The notes under the pieces were generated by a model that saw only the letters and a program-made list of their open reading frames with translations, ran no database searches and had not been told where the DNA came from. Below, in pieces: positions 26,047 to 38,121 of a DNA stretch of 64,000 nucleotides. The stretch comes from Arthrobacter sp. U41 (lineage in GTDB: Bacteria > Actinomycetota > Actinomycetes > Actinomycetales > Micrococcaceae): contig NZ_CP015732.1 in NCBI RefSeq assembly GCF_001750145.1, positions 62,001 through 126,000 on the forward strand, written 5' to 3'. Each line of letters opens with the position of its first letter. Position 1 is the stretch's first letter. A program made the translations under genes and the position numbers.

Positions 26047-26549
26047 CGGGCCCGGACACCGGCGTGGCTCCGGACGCTACGGCGTTGGGTTTCGCCCAGC
26101 GCAAATCCTGGGTGTTCTCCGCCTGGTGGTACCCCGCGGTGCTGGCCGTCTCCGGGGCGGTTTATGCCGGACTCGCCCAGGCCCTGGGGCAGAACCCGGA
26201 AACGGGAGTTGTCCTGGCAATCCTCGGAGGGGCTGGCTCGACCCTGGGCTGGGCCCTCACGGTCGGGCCCCGGTTCACCCGCAAAGCGCCCAGGCCCGCT
26301 GCGGATATCGCGGGCGTGGACCAGGGAATCCGGATCACTCCCGGAATGATCCGGACCATCCTGATCGCCAGCGCCCTGGGTGTTGGCGCCCTGGTCTTGT
26401 TCACTCCCGACGGCGGCTCGCCGGAGACTCTGCCGCTGCTGGGCATGCTGGCCGTCTGGCCGCTGGGCCTGGCCGCGGGCCTGGCCCACACCCGGCGGTT
26501 CATGCTGGACAGCGCCGGGCTCTACGCGCGATGGCTGGACCGCGGCTAA
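26043..26549 (+). CDS. four-helix membrane protein, paralogue B
   Basis: A 168-residue protein with the same four-helix layout as paralogue A (helices at about 26-45, 55-74, 102-120 and 129-149). The conserved loop TVGPRFTRKAPRPAADIA (residues 73-90) matches its partner almost word for word while helices have diverged, showing an old tandem duplication. ATG 26043 overlaps the previous stop. It is the last gene of the operon and converges on the ABC transporter gene. Confidence 0.75.
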   Translation: MTGPDTGVAPDATALGFAQRKSWVFSAWWYPAVLAVSGAVYAGLAQALGQNPETGVVLAILGGAGSTLGWALTVGPRFTRKAPRPAADIAGVDQGIRITPGMIRTILIASALGVGALVLFTPDGGSPETLPLLGMLAVWPLGLAAGLAHTRRFMLDSAGLYARWLDRG

Positions 26550-26574
26550 AGACGGCCGCACGGCCCCGCCGCGG

Positions 26575-28416
26575 TCAGGCGCCTTCGGCCTCGTCCACGA
26601 CGAGCTGGGACTCGAACATCCGGAAGTAGCGGCCGCGCAGGGCCACCAGCTCCTTGTGGGTGCCCTGCTCCACGATCCGCCCGTCCTCGAGCATGTAGAC
26701 GATATCCGCCTTCTCGATGGTGGCCAGGCGGTGGCTGATCGCGATGATCGTGCTGCTGCGGTCGGCGAAAAGCCGGGTGAAGATGCGGTGCTCCGCGAGG
26801 GCATCAATGGCTGAGGTCGGCTCGTCCATGACCATGAACGGGGCGTTGCGGTAGAAGTTCCGCGCCATCGCGAGCCGCTGCCACTGCCCGCCGGACAGCC
26901 CGCTCCCCTTCCGTCCGCGCGGATCCTCCATCCAGTTGCTTACGTGGTTGTCCAGGCCGTTGGGCAGTTTGTTGATGAACTCCAGGGCTTCGGCGTCGGC
27001 CGCAGCGCGGCGGATCCGCCCGTCGTCGCGCTGCGAGTCGACGTCGCCGAAGTAAATGTTCTCCGCCGCGGTGGCGAACTCGTACTTCAGGAACTCCTGG
27101 CTGAGCACCGCCAGATGCCGGTGCCAGGACTTCACGTCGACGGCGGCGAGGTCGACGCCGTCGAGCAGCACCTGACCGGAACCCGGGCGGTAGAGCCCGG
27201 CGAGGATCCGGATGAGGGTGGATTTGCCGGCGCCGTTCTCGCCCACGATAGCGATGTGCTGGCCTTCGTGGATGGTCATCGAAATGCCCCTGATGACCTC
27301 CAGTTCGCTGCCCGTGTACGTGAAGCGGATGTCACGCAGCTCCACGGTCGTGGGCGCCTGCAGCAGCGGCGGGGCGTGGCTGGAGTGCACCGGCATCGCC
27401 ATGAACAGCTCGTAGTCCTTGAGGTTCGCGAGGTCCTCGTCGATGGAGCTGAGCGAGGAGACGAGGCTGTTGGCCGTGGACAGCGCCCGGCTGACGATCT
27501 GCTGGACGTACAGGAACTGGCCCACCGGCTGCGCGCGGGCGATGATCTGCCCCACCACCCAGATCAGCGACACGACCTCCGCGCCGTACTGCAGGGCGTC
27601 GGCGGCGAGCTGTTTGGGGATGTAGCGCTTCTGGAAATCCAGCCGCCGGCGCTCGTCGGCGTCGCGCAGCCGGGAACGGAGGTCCATCAGGTAGCCCACG
27701 ATCCCGTAGAGGCGCATCTCCGCGATGTGCTGGGGCCGCAGGAGGTTGGTTTCGATCATCCGCCGCTGCCGGCGTGAATCGATCTGGGTGTTCCAGTGCG
27801 CGATCTGCTCGCGGGAAAGCTTGAACTGCAGGTAGACGCTGGGCACGATCGCCACGAGCACGATCACGGCGATCCACCAGCTGACCAGCAGCAGCGCGCC
27901 GACGGCCAGGATGACGGACACCAGCTGGGTGAAGATGGCGGCGATCCGGTCCAGGACCCGGGCATAGGAATCGGAGAAACGCTTGGCCCTGTCGTACAGG
28001 TCCACCGTTTCCTTGTCGTCGTAGCGCCAGAATTCCAGGGCCAGGAACCGTTCGTACATCTGGTCACCCACGATCGCGCCGACCTTGAAGCTCATCAGCT
28101 GCTGGATGTACCGGTCCACGCTGCTGAAGCCGCCCCAGAACAGCCCGAGCGCCGCCGTGATGATGACATACACAATGGCCTGCTGGCCGGCCGCGGCGTC
28201 CCCCGCGTAGGCGGCGGCGAGTGCCGTGGTGGTCAGGGCGGCGAAGTACGTGGTCACCAGCGGCAGCGTCGCGGAGATCAGCGAGCCCGCCACCTTCATG
28301 ACGACCGCAGCGGGCGAGGCCCGGAAGCTGACGCGGAGCACCTGGGCCACGGCGCGGGCGTAGGGCCGCCACGCCAGTTTGCGCTTCGGCGCACGTGCGG
28401 GCAGGAGTTCGGACAT
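26575..28416 (-). CDS. ABC transporter, fused permease/ATPase (exporter type)
   Basis: A 613-residue half-transporter with an N-terminal membrane domain of about six helices (residues 35-320) and a C-terminal ATPase. The nucleotide-binding motifs are complete: Walker A GENGAGKST, signature LSGGQWQRLAMARN, Walker B FMVMDEPTSAID and the switch histidine in AISHRLAT. It probably works as a homodimer exporter; the substrate is unknown. It faces the WXG100 operon convergently, 26 bases away, and is followed upstream by guaB in the same orientation. Confidence 0.93.
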   Translation of the reverse strand: MSELLPARAPKRKLAWRPYARAVAQVLRVSFRASPAAVVMKVAGSLISATLPLVTTYFAALTTTALAAAYAGDAAAGQQAIVYVIITAALGLFWGGFSSVDRYIQQLMSFKVGAIVGDQMYERFLALEFWRYDDKETVDLYDRAKRFSDSYARVLDRIAAIFTQLVSVILAVGALLLVSWWIAVIVLVAIVPSVYLQFKLSREQIAHWNTQIDSRRQRRMIETNLLRPQHIAEMRLYGIVGYLMDLRSRLRDADERRRLDFQKRYIPKQLAADALQYGAEVVSLIWVVGQIIARAQPVGQFLYVQQIVSRALSTANSLVSSLSSIDEDLANLKDYELFMAMPVHSSHAPPLLQAPTTVELRDIRFTYTGSELEVIRGISMTIHEGQHIAIVGENGAGKSTLIRILAGLYRPGSGQVLLDGVDLAAVDVKSWHRHLAVLSQEFLKYEFATAAENIYFGDVDSQRDDGRIRRAAADAEALEFINKLPNGLDNHVSNWMEDPRGRKGSGLSGGQWQRLAMARNFYRNAPFMVMDEPTSAIDALAEHRIFTRLFADRSSTIIAISHRLATIEKADIVYMLEDGRIVEQGTHKELVALRGRYFRMFESQLVVDEAEGA

Positions 28417-28446
28417 GCCTCCAGCCTAGTTGCGGAACTGCGCGGG

Positions 28447-30021
<1,575 letters not shown>

Positions 30022-30137
30022 TCATTACGGGCATGGCCTGTGCAGAAGTGTTGAATAAATAGTAGAACCTTGGCGGCGATCCCCATATTCCGGGCCGTTA
30101 ATGTGAGCAACGGCACCGGCCGGGTGACGCCGCCGCG

Positions 30138-32219
30138 TCACGTCCAGCCGGTGGCTGCCAGCAGGCGCTGTTCGAACATGGGGATCATGCTTTGGACGTA
30201 GGTTTTGGTCAGATGGTTGTCGTCCTTGTAGACGTACACATTCCCGACGACGGCCGGGCAGGTTCCGCCGGCGCAGATGAAATCACTCAGGTCCATCAGG
30301 TACAGCCCCGGCATCTTCCCCCGGTACGCGTCCAGGGGTGAGGAGGCGGCCAGGGATTCTTGCAACGGCACCTGGCACTTCGGGGCCTCGGGTCCGTTCT
30401 TCTGGACGCACTCGGGCATGTTCATGCTGAAGCGCGGGTTGTCGCGGATGCCCACCACTTCGATTCCGGCTTCGGTGAAGGGCTGGATGCCCTCCAAGTA
30501 GTGCGGCACCTCGGTTTCGAAGGGCGCGTCAACGTGGGTCAGCGAGGCGACGGTGAAGACCGCATCGGGCTTGTGGTCCATGACGTACTGGGCGCTCGCC
30601 TTGTTGAAGGCGTTGCACCCGGAGTCCCGGTCCGGGGACTCGCCGCCGAAGCGGCAGTTGCCCTTCAGGAGGGCAACGACCTCCCAGCCGTGGCTGCGGG
30701 CGATCGGGCCGAGCGCCGCCATGTACTGCTGGGCGTGGGAGTCGCCGAGCACGACGATGCGTTTGGTGACCGTGTCCGGTCGGCTGTTCTGCAGGCATCC
30801 CGCGAGCAGCGGGTCGGACGGGACGTTCGCGTCCGTGCAGAGCCCGTCGATGTCGGCCCACTCGTTCTTCATCGCCAGCGGAGCCGGGATGATCTTCGCG
30901 TCCGGCGTCGGCTTGCCCGCGTTCTCGGGCGCCAGGGCGGCCGCGCCGGGGGTCAGTTCCCTCGGCTGTGCCGCGGCCACGGCCTCGGCTGCCATCAGCC
31001 TGCTCTGCCACACGGACACAGGGCCCGCCAGCAGCACACCGCACGCGGCGATGACGACGGCGGTGCGCCAGGCGCGACGCTGCGGCCAGTGCCACTCGCG
31101 CAGCGGATTCTCCACGAAACGGGTGGTCAGCACGGCCAGCACGATCGAGGCGGCCACGATCACCAGGCCCTGGAGCAGGTTCGGCGCGGTGATGCCCGTC
31201 GCGGCGAGGCCCAGCACCAGCAGCGGCCAGTGCCACAGGTACAGGGCGTAGGAGTTGTCCCCGAGGGCCACCAGCGGCTTCCAACTCAGGAAGCGGTCCA
31301 CGCCGAAGGGGCTGCCGCTCTGCCCGGCGACGATGATCGCCGCCGCGGCCAGCGTCGGCCAGAGGGCGATGAAGCCGGGGAGGGAGCGGTCAACGGTGAG
31401 CAGGAGGCCGCAGGAGAGCATCGCGGCGAGCCCGGCCCAGCCCAGGGCAACCCGCAGCATTTTGCCGGGCCGGAGGTGGGGCAGCGCCAGCGCCAGCAGC
31501 GAGCCGAGCGCGAATTCCCAGAGCCGGGTGCGGGTGTCGAAGTAGGCGTAGGTCTGGTTGGTGGCCGTCTGCTCGATGGAAAAAATCAGCGACACAACGA
31601 AGATCACGCCGAAGGCCGCGGCCAGCAGGGCGGCGTAGCTCACCCGGCCGCCCCAGGGGGTCCGGCGGCGCAGGAAGCGCAGCAGCACGGCGGCGCCGGC
31701 AAACACGAGCGGCCAGAGCACGAACACCTGGCCCTGGATGGAGAGCGACCAGAAGTGCTGCAGCGGGCTGGCGCCGGAATGGTCCTGCGCGTAGTAATCG
31801 ACGGCGGAGTCCGCCAGGAGCCAGTTCTGCCGGTACAGCAGGGAGGCCCAGGCCTGGTCCAGCACGTCCGGCCAGCGGCTCTGGGGCAGGACTACCCGGG
31901 TGCCGGCCAGTACGCCGAGGATCACCACCACGACGGCGGGAAGCAGCCGCTTGAGCAGGTGGAGCCAGTGGTTCAGGAGGCGCAGGGGTTTGCCGTTCTC
32001 GACCTTGCGGGCGAAGCTGAGGGTCAGCAGGAACGCCGATATCAGCAGGAAGATATCGACGCCGCCGGAGACCCGCCCGAGCCAGACGTGGTAGGTGACC
32101 ACCATGAGGACCGCGAGGGCGCGGAGACCCTGGACCTCGGGGCGGTAGCCCGAGTTGGTGCGCCTTTGCGACCCCGCATCCGTTGCCTGCGGCCCGGCTA
32201 TGGTTCGCTCGTTCGACAC
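30138..32219 (-). CDS. acyltransferase 3 / SGNH hydrolase fusion (OafA-like)
   Basis: A 693-residue membrane acyltransferase of the OafA/YrhL type, expected to O-acetylate a surface glycan or lipid. The N-terminal part begins RPEVQGLRALAVLMVVTYHV, the acyltransferase-3 signature with its catalytic His, and contains about ten helices up to residue 400. The C-terminal periplasmic SGNH domain has VVLGDSHAQQY near residue 489 and the catalytic Asp-His pair in DDNHLT near the end. Both halves look active. The target polymer is unknown. Confidence 0.92.
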   Translation of the reverse strand: MSNERTIAGPQATDAGSQRRTNSGYRPEVQGLRALAVLMVVTYHVWLGRVSGGVDIFLLISAFLLTLSFARKVENGKPLRLLNHWLHLLKRLLPAVVVVILGVLAGTRVVLPQSRWPDVLDQAWASLLYRQNWLLADSAVDYYAQDHSGASPLQHFWSLSIQGQVFVLWPLVFAGAAVLLRFLRRRTPWGGRVSYAALLAAAFGVIFVVSLIFSIEQTATNQTYAYFDTRTRLWEFALGSLLALALPHLRPGKMLRVALGWAGLAAMLSCGLLLTVDRSLPGFIALWPTLAAAAIIVAGQSGSPFGVDRFLSWKPLVALGDNSYALYLWHWPLLVLGLAATGITAPNLLQGLVIVAASIVLAVLTTRFVENPLREWHWPQRRAWRTAVVIAACGVLLAGPVSVWQSRLMAAEAVAAAQPRELTPGAAALAPENAGKPTPDAKIIPAPLAMKNEWADIDGLCTDANVPSDPLLAGCLQNSRPDTVTKRIVVLGDSHAQQYMAALGPIARSHGWEVVALLKGNCRFGGESPDRDSGCNAFNKASAQYVMDHKPDAVFTVASLTHVDAPFETEVPHYLEGIQPFTEAGIEVVGIRDNPRFSMNMPECVQKNGPEAPKCQVPLQESLAASSPLDAYRGKMPGLYLMDLSDFICAGGTCPAVVGNVYVYKDDNHLTKTYVQSMIPMFEQRLLAATGWT

Positions 32220-32328
32220 TCAGGACCCTCCAGGCCGGTTTCCAAAGCATCAATGTTACCGAGTCGTAATTTCTCTGGCGAATCACGATGCCGCAGTGTG
32301 CCGTCGCCGGCCGCGTAGAGCACGCCCC

Positions 32329-33027
32329 ATGAAGGACACCAGCTACCGGTGGATGACCAAGCGCCAGGCCGCCGCAGCCCTGCAGGAGTACCTCGCCGAA
32401 CGCCCCGCGGCGCTGCAACTCCTGCGGGCCGAGCTCACCGCCCATGGCCTCGACCCGGACCCGATGCTCGACGGCACCACGGCTTCCCTGATCCCGCTGT
32501 GGCGCTGGATCGCCGCCCGGCTCCTGACTCAGCCGCCGGATGCGGCATGGCAGGTGGGCTACCACCGGATCAAGGCCTACCACCTCCAGAACCACCCGGT
32601 ACTCACCAGCCCGCACACCGACATGGAGATCTTCCTGCCGGTCTTCGTCACGGTGATAGCCAACCGGCTGCGCAGCGGCATGGACCCCCTGCGCGAGGAC
32701 CAGTTCTCCAGCTACGCGGGCACCGTCATCACCGGGCTCCGTGGCGAGGAAAACGACGCCGTTGCCGCTCCTGCGGCGTCGGAACCGCTGGTGGAAGTCG
32801 ACGTCTACGACGAGGTCTTCGACGTCGGCCTGCGCGAGGACCTCGCCCACGAGCACTCGCGCATGATGGACCGGATGATCACCGAACTCCGGGCACAGCC
32901 CGGCGTTGCTTCGGCTTTCCGGGAGGACCGTGAGGTGCTGCTGGTCGGCGCCCCGGAATGGACCGTCGGGGAACTGGAGCAGTGGCTGCTGGCATGGAGC
33001 CGACGCCACGTCCGCGACCTGGGCTGA
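32329..33027 (+). CDS. hypothetical protein
   Basis: A 232-residue soluble, acidic protein that I do not recognise. It begins MKDTSYRWMTKRQAAAALQEYL, is largely helical, and has no signal or membrane segment. ATG 32329 has a weak ribosome binding site; the frame stays open 58 codons upstream into the divergent acyltransferase promoter region, which I do not count. It lies 43 bases before the DUF389 gene on the same strand. Confidence 0.65.
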   Translation: MKDTSYRWMTKRQAAAALQEYLAERPAALQLLRAELTAHGLDPDPMLDGTTASLIPLWRWIAARLLTQPPDAAWQVGYHRIKAYHLQNHPVLTSPHTDMEIFLPVFVTVIANRLRSGMDPLREDQFSSYAGTVITGLRGEENDAVAAPAASEPLVEVDVYDEVFDVGLREDLAHEHSRMMDRMITELRAQPGVASAFREDREVLLVGAPEWTVGELEQWLLAWSRRHVRDLG

Positions 33028-33070
33028 CAGCCCCGGACGTTACGCTGTAACGACCCAGAGGAGGCCGCTC

Positions 33071-34039
33071 GTGATCGCACAGCTGCGCATTTGTGTCCCG
33101 GAAGAGTTGTCTGCCGCCGTGCTGGACTGCTGCACGGGCGAGCTTGGGGTCGCGGAGGTTTCCCGTCAGCCTGGTGGCTCCATCCTTCCTCCGGGGGACA
33201 TCATCCAAGTCCTGCTGGCGCGGGAGTCAGTGGAGCGGCTGGTGGAGAAGCTCCAGGCCCTGAATGTCCAGGCACAGGGTTCGGTCTCGGTCACCATGCC
33301 GGAGCTGGTGCTCTCCGACCGGGCGGACAAGGCCGCCGCCGATGCCCCCGGCGAAGGCGCGGACGCCGTGATCTGGGACGAGGTGTCGCGGCAGACCGGC
33401 GAGGACTCGCGGCTCACGTGGAGCTATCTCGCGTTCCTGATTCTCGCAACCCAGCTGGCGGCCATCGGGATCGTCACGGATTCGACCATCGCCATTGTCG
33501 GGGCCATGGCGGTGGGACCGGAATTCGGCCCGCTGGCTGCCCTGGCTGTGTCACTGGTGCGGCGGCAATGGCAGCTGGGACGCCGCGCGGCCCTGGCGCT
33601 TGGCATCGGCTTCCCCGTCGCCATGCTGGCGGCAGCCCTCACGGCGTGGCTGTCCGTGCCGCTGGGACTCTTTCCCTCCGACGTGCTGGACCGCGGATCC
33701 GCGGTCGAATTCATCTATCACCCGGGGCCGTATTCGCTAATCGTTGCCGTGCTGGCCGGGACCGCCGGGATGCTGTCCGTGATCAGCCGGCGGTCCGCTG
33801 CGCTGATCGGGGTCTTCATCTCCGTGACGACGGTACCGGCGGCGGGGTTTGTGGCTGTGGCGCTGGTCCTGGGCGAGTACCAGAAGGCGGCCGACTCGGC
33901 CCTTCAGCTGGGACTGAACCTCATCGGAATCGTGGCGTCCGCGGCTGCCGTGCTGGTCTTCTACCGGCTCGTCACCAAGCGTCTTCCGCGCGGCGCCGCC
34001 CTGCGGCTGCGGCGGAAGGCCATGCGCTCCCAAGGCTGA
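33071..34039 (+). CDS. DUF389 (TIGR00341-type) membrane protein
   Basis: A 322-residue protein with an ACT-like soluble N-terminal half (residues 1-85), then the DUF389 core: SRLTWSYLAFLILATQLAAIGI, IVGAMAVGPEFGPLAALAVSLV and four further helices. DUF389 proteins are widespread membrane proteins of unknown function. GTG 33071 follows AGAGGAGG and is the clear start, although the frame is open upstream. A strong bidirectional terminator follows. Confidence 0.9.
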   Translation: MIAQLRICVPEELSAAVLDCCTGELGVAEVSRQPGGSILPPGDIIQVLLARESVERLVEKLQALNVQAQGSVSVTMPELVLSDRADKAAADAPGEGADAVIWDEVSRQTGEDSRLTWSYLAFLILATQLAAIGIVTDSTIAIVGAMAVGPEFGPLAALAVSLVRRQWQLGRRAALALGIGFPVAMLAAALTAWLSVPLGLFPSDVLDRGSAVEFIYHPGPYSLIVAVLAGTAGMLSVISRRSAALIGVFISVTTVPAAGFVAVALVLGEYQKAADSALQLGLNLIGIVASAAAVLVFYRLVTKRLPRGAALRLRRKAMRSQG

Positions 34040-34062
34040 CCTGGGCTGACCAGGCCACACGC

Positions 34063-34104
34063 AACGAAAGACCGGACCAGCTGGTGCTGGTCCGGTCTTT
34101 CGTT
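34063..34104. terminator. bidirectional terminator
   Basis: A perfect 19-bp stem (34063-34081 with 34086-34104) and a TGGT loop, with CTTTCGTT on the right and AACGAAAG on the left, between the convergent DUF389 and groEL genes. It can stop transcripts from both sides. Confidence 0.9.
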
Positions 34105-34124
34105 TAGCCGGTCCTGGTGAAGCT

Positions 34125-34146
34125 GCGGCGCCGGCGAAGGCGCCGC
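34125..34146 (-). terminator. second hairpin after groEL
   Basis: An 8-bp GC stem (GCGGCGCC and GGCGCCGC) with a 6-nt loop just past the groEL stop codon. It may stabilise the mRNA end or assist the larger terminator beyond it. Confidence 0.45.
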
Positions 34147-34155
34147 GGGTGAACC

Positions 34156-35778
<1,623 letters not shown>

Positions 35779-35843
35779 TCAAAGACAGAACCCCGCGCAA
35801 CTGACCCGTCAAAGAAGGATCGGCGGCGCGGGGTCCAAGAGAG

Positions 35844-36140
35844 TTACTTTACGACGATCGCCAGGACGTCGCGGGCGGAGAGCACGAGGTACTCGGTGCC
35901 GCCGGTCTTGACTTCAGTTCCGCCGTACTTGGAGTAGATCACGACGTCGCCGATGGTGACGTCGATCGGAACGCGGTTGCCGTTGTCGTCAAAGCGGCCG
36001 GGGCCTACTGCAACAACTTCGCCTTCCTGCGGCTTTTCCTGCGCGGAGTCCGGGATAACCAGGCCGGAAGCCGTGGTCTGCTCGGCTTCGAGCGGGCGGA
36101 CAACAATACGATCCTCAAGAGGCTTAATAGAGACCGACAA
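35844..36140 (-). CDS. groES: co-chaperonin GroES
   Basis: 10-kDa co-chaperonin, 98 residues, capping the GroEL ring. It starts [20 protein letters not shown] and contains the mobile loop [20 protein letters not shown] and the YSKYGGTE roof segment. It is transcribed from the promoter overlapped by two CIRCE boxes at 36250-36323. Confidence 0.97.
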   Translation of the reverse strand: MSVSIKPLEDRIVVRPLEAEQTTASGLVIPDSAQEKPQEGEVVAVGPGRFDDNGNRVPIDVTIGDVVIYSKYGGTEVKTGGTEYLVLSARDVLAIVVK

Positions 36141-36249
36141 TGACCTCTCCTTTTCGTCAGCAAATTCGTGGACATTAAAGCTGTGGGGCCAAGGCGTACA
36201 GACCGTCGTCGCGGTGCCGGCAGCAGCCTGGCTGATAAAGCTTCAGGTG

Positions 36250-36276
36250 TTAGCACCCTCCTAGGGAGAGTGCTAA
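36250..36276 (-). promoter_or_regulatory. CIRCE box 1 (HrcA operator)
   Basis: TTAGCACCC, a 9-nt spacer and GAGTGCTAA: one mismatch from the CIRCE consensus. It is downstream of the groES promoter and 110 bases before the start codon. Confidence 0.92.
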
Positions 36277-36281
36277 TGACG

Positions 36282-36311
36282 ACTCTATGTAAGGAGTTAG
36301 CACTCGGTCAA
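36282..36311 (-). promoter_or_regulatory. groES-groEL promoter
   Basis: On the minus strand TTGACC (complement of 36306-36311) and TAGAGT (36282-36287) are separated by 18 bp, a good housekeeping-type promoter. It lies between and partly inside the two CIRCE boxes, so HrcA would block it. Confidence 0.65.
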
Positions 36312-36323
36312 GGCGAGTGCCAG
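36297..36323 (-). promoter_or_regulatory. CIRCE box 2 (HrcA operator)
   Basis: TTAGCACTC, a 9-nt spacer and GAGTGCCAG: the left arm is perfect, the right arm has two mismatches. It overlaps the -35 box of the groES promoter. Its first base is 47 bp from that of box 1. Confidence 0.82.
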
Positions 36324-36356
36324 AATTACGTTCCCGGTGAACGCTCCGCGGCCCGG

Positions 36357-36788
36357 CTAGCGTCCGCCGAGGTCCTCGAAGTCGACGTCTTCACCGTTGT
36401 CCGCGCCATCGGGGTCCGGCTCGTTCCGGTGCCGGTACAGCACCAGCGCTCCCGCCGCGGCCAGGGCAGTTCCAAGGGCCAGGAATACGATGCCGCCGAT
36501 TCGGACCGCGGCGTAGCTCTCGCGGATGGCTTTCGCCTCGTCGGTGGCGTCCGTGACGGCCTTGCCGCCGACGGAATAGACGGTGGCGTTGAAGGAGTCC
36601 AGGAGGAAGATGATCACCAGGAGGGCCACGCAGACGACGGCGATGACGCCGCCGGCGATCAGTGCCGGCCGGGCGTAGCGGGCCAGTCCCTGGCGGGCGG
36701 GACGGCCGCCCCCGGCGTCCCGGTCTGCGGCGCCGTCTTCCGGGTAGCTTTCGTCCGTGAAGCTCTTTGCCGTGCCGCTGTCATCCAT
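36357..36788 (-). CDS. two-helix membrane protein of unknown function
   Basis: A 143-residue protein with an acidic, Gly-rich N-terminus, helices at about 45-66 (ALIAGGVIAVVCVALLVIIF) and 98-120, and an acidic tail. Between the helices is a polar region of about 30 residues. No named family is recognised. ATG 36788 is chosen because AAGGTGG lies six bases upstream. It diverges from the methyltransferase gene at 36846. Confidence 0.7.
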   Translation of the reverse strand: MDDSGTAKSFTDESYPEDGAADRDAGGGRPARQGLARYARPALIAGGVIAVVCVALLVIIFLLDSFNATVYSVGGKAVTDATDEAKAIRESYAAVRIGGIVFLALGTALAAAGALVLYRHRNEPDPDGADNGEDVDFEDLGGR

Positions 36789-36845
36789 GCCGACCACCTT
36801 ATCGGGCGGACGGCTCCCGGCACGCGCTGAACTAGGCTTGATTCC

Positions 36846-38087
36846 ATGGCTGACACACCGCAGGACCAGATTGCCCCGCTGCTCAACCCCAAGGGCTGGG
36901 AGCTGCTGGCGTCACTTGGCCCGTACCGGGAGGACGACGCGTTCCGTCTCAACGCCTCCCTCCGGAAGGCCGGCCACTCCCCCGAGCTCGTCTCCGCCGT
37001 GCTCACCCAGTCGCGGCTGAGGACCAAGGCCGAAGCCAAGTTCGGCGAGTTCGCCCGTCAGATGATTTTCACCCAGGCAGGTCTGGAGCAGGCCACCCGG
37101 CTCACCGTGGCGGCAAGGCACGCGCAGCGCTTCGCGGAAGCCGGCGTGCAGCATGTGGCTGATCTTGGCTGCGGCCTCGGCGCCGACGCCATGGCACTGG
37201 CCTCGCTGGACATCCAGGTCACGGCCGTGGAAATGGACGAGACGACGGCTGCCTGCGCCACGATGAACCTGATCCCGTTCCGGAACGCCACAGTGGTCCA
37301 CTCCGATGCGACGACGTTTGCCCTCGACGGGATCGACGGCGTCTGGCTGGACCCGGCGCGACGGACCACCTCCACCTCGGGAACGAAGCGGCTTTGGGAT
37401 CCGGAGGACTTCTCCCCGCCGCTGTCCTTCGTCGAGGCCCTCGCCGGCGACGGCCTGGCGGTAGGGGTAAAGATGGGCCCGGGCATGCCCCACGATTCGG
37501 TTCCCAAGGACTGCGAAGCCCAGTGGGTTTCGGTGGGCGGGGACGTCACCGAAGTGGCGCTGTGGTTCAATGCGGTCCGGCGTCCCGGGGTCCGGCGGGC
37601 GGCCCTTCTGCTCGGCCCCGCGGGCGCGGCGGAGCTCAGCAGCGCCGAGGACTTCGACGGCGGCCCGGTCGCCCCGGTCGGGCCGGTCGAGGGTTACCTT
37701 TACGAACCCGACGGTGCCGTCATCCGCGCCGGGCTGGTGGCCGACGTCGCGCTCCAGCTGGGCGGGCACCTGGTGGACGAGCACATCGCCTACATCTGCG
37801 CCCCGGAACTGCGGGACACCCCCTTTGCCCGGGCCTACAGGGTCCTGGACGTGATGCCCTACAACGTCAAGGCGCTCAAGGCCTGGGTCAAGGACCAGGG
37901 CATCGGCGTGCTGGATATCAAGAAGCGCGGCACCTCGGTCACTCCGGAGGAGCTGCGCAAACAGCTCCTCCCGGGAGGGAAGACCGGAGGGAAGACCGGC
38001 GGCAGCAAGAACGGCAAGAAGACGGCCACCCTGGTCCTCACCAGGATCGGCGAGGAGCGGGTGGCCATCTCGGTGGAACCGGTCTGA
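36846..38087 (+). CDS. class I methyltransferase with THUMP-like domain
   Basis: A 413-residue SAM-dependent methyltransferase. The Rossmann domain shows VADLGCGLGADAMALA at about residue 103 and VEMDETT; the catalytic-loop motif is WLDPARRT, a DPxR variant of DPPY/NPPY. The C-terminal half matches the THUMP-like domain, which suggests RNA as substrate, and ends in a Gly/Lys-rich linker (PGGKTGGKTGGSKNGKK). The probable substrate is tRNA or rRNA, not resolved by sequence. Confidence 0.85.
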   Translation: MADTPQDQIAPLLNPKGWELLASLGPYREDDAFRLNASLRKAGHSPELVSAVLTQSRLRTKAEAKFGEFARQMIFTQAGLEQATRLTVAARHAQRFAEAGVQHVADLGCGLGADAMALASLDIQVTAVEMDETTAACATMNLIPFRNATVVHSDATTFALDGIDGVWLDPARRTTSTSGTKRLWDPEDFSPPLSFVEALAGDGLAVGVKMGPGMPHDSVPKDCEAQWVSVGGDVTEVALWFNAVRRPGVRRAALLLGPAGAAELSSAEDFDGGPVAPVGPVEGYLYEPDGAVIRAGLVADVALQLGGHLVDEHIAYICAPELRDTPFARAYRVLDVMPYNVKALKAWVKDQGIGVLDIKKRGTSVTPEELRKQLLPGGKTGGKTGGSKNGKKTATLVLTRIGEERVAISVEPV

Positions 38088-38121
38088 GTTCGGGCGGCCG
38101 GATTCCCGGATTTCCGGCAGG

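Noticed and set aside
34125..34146. Taken at first as the main groEL terminator
   Set aside because: The stem is short and lacks a T-run; the 19-bp hairpin at 34063-34104 is the stronger candidate, so this one is listed with low confidence.
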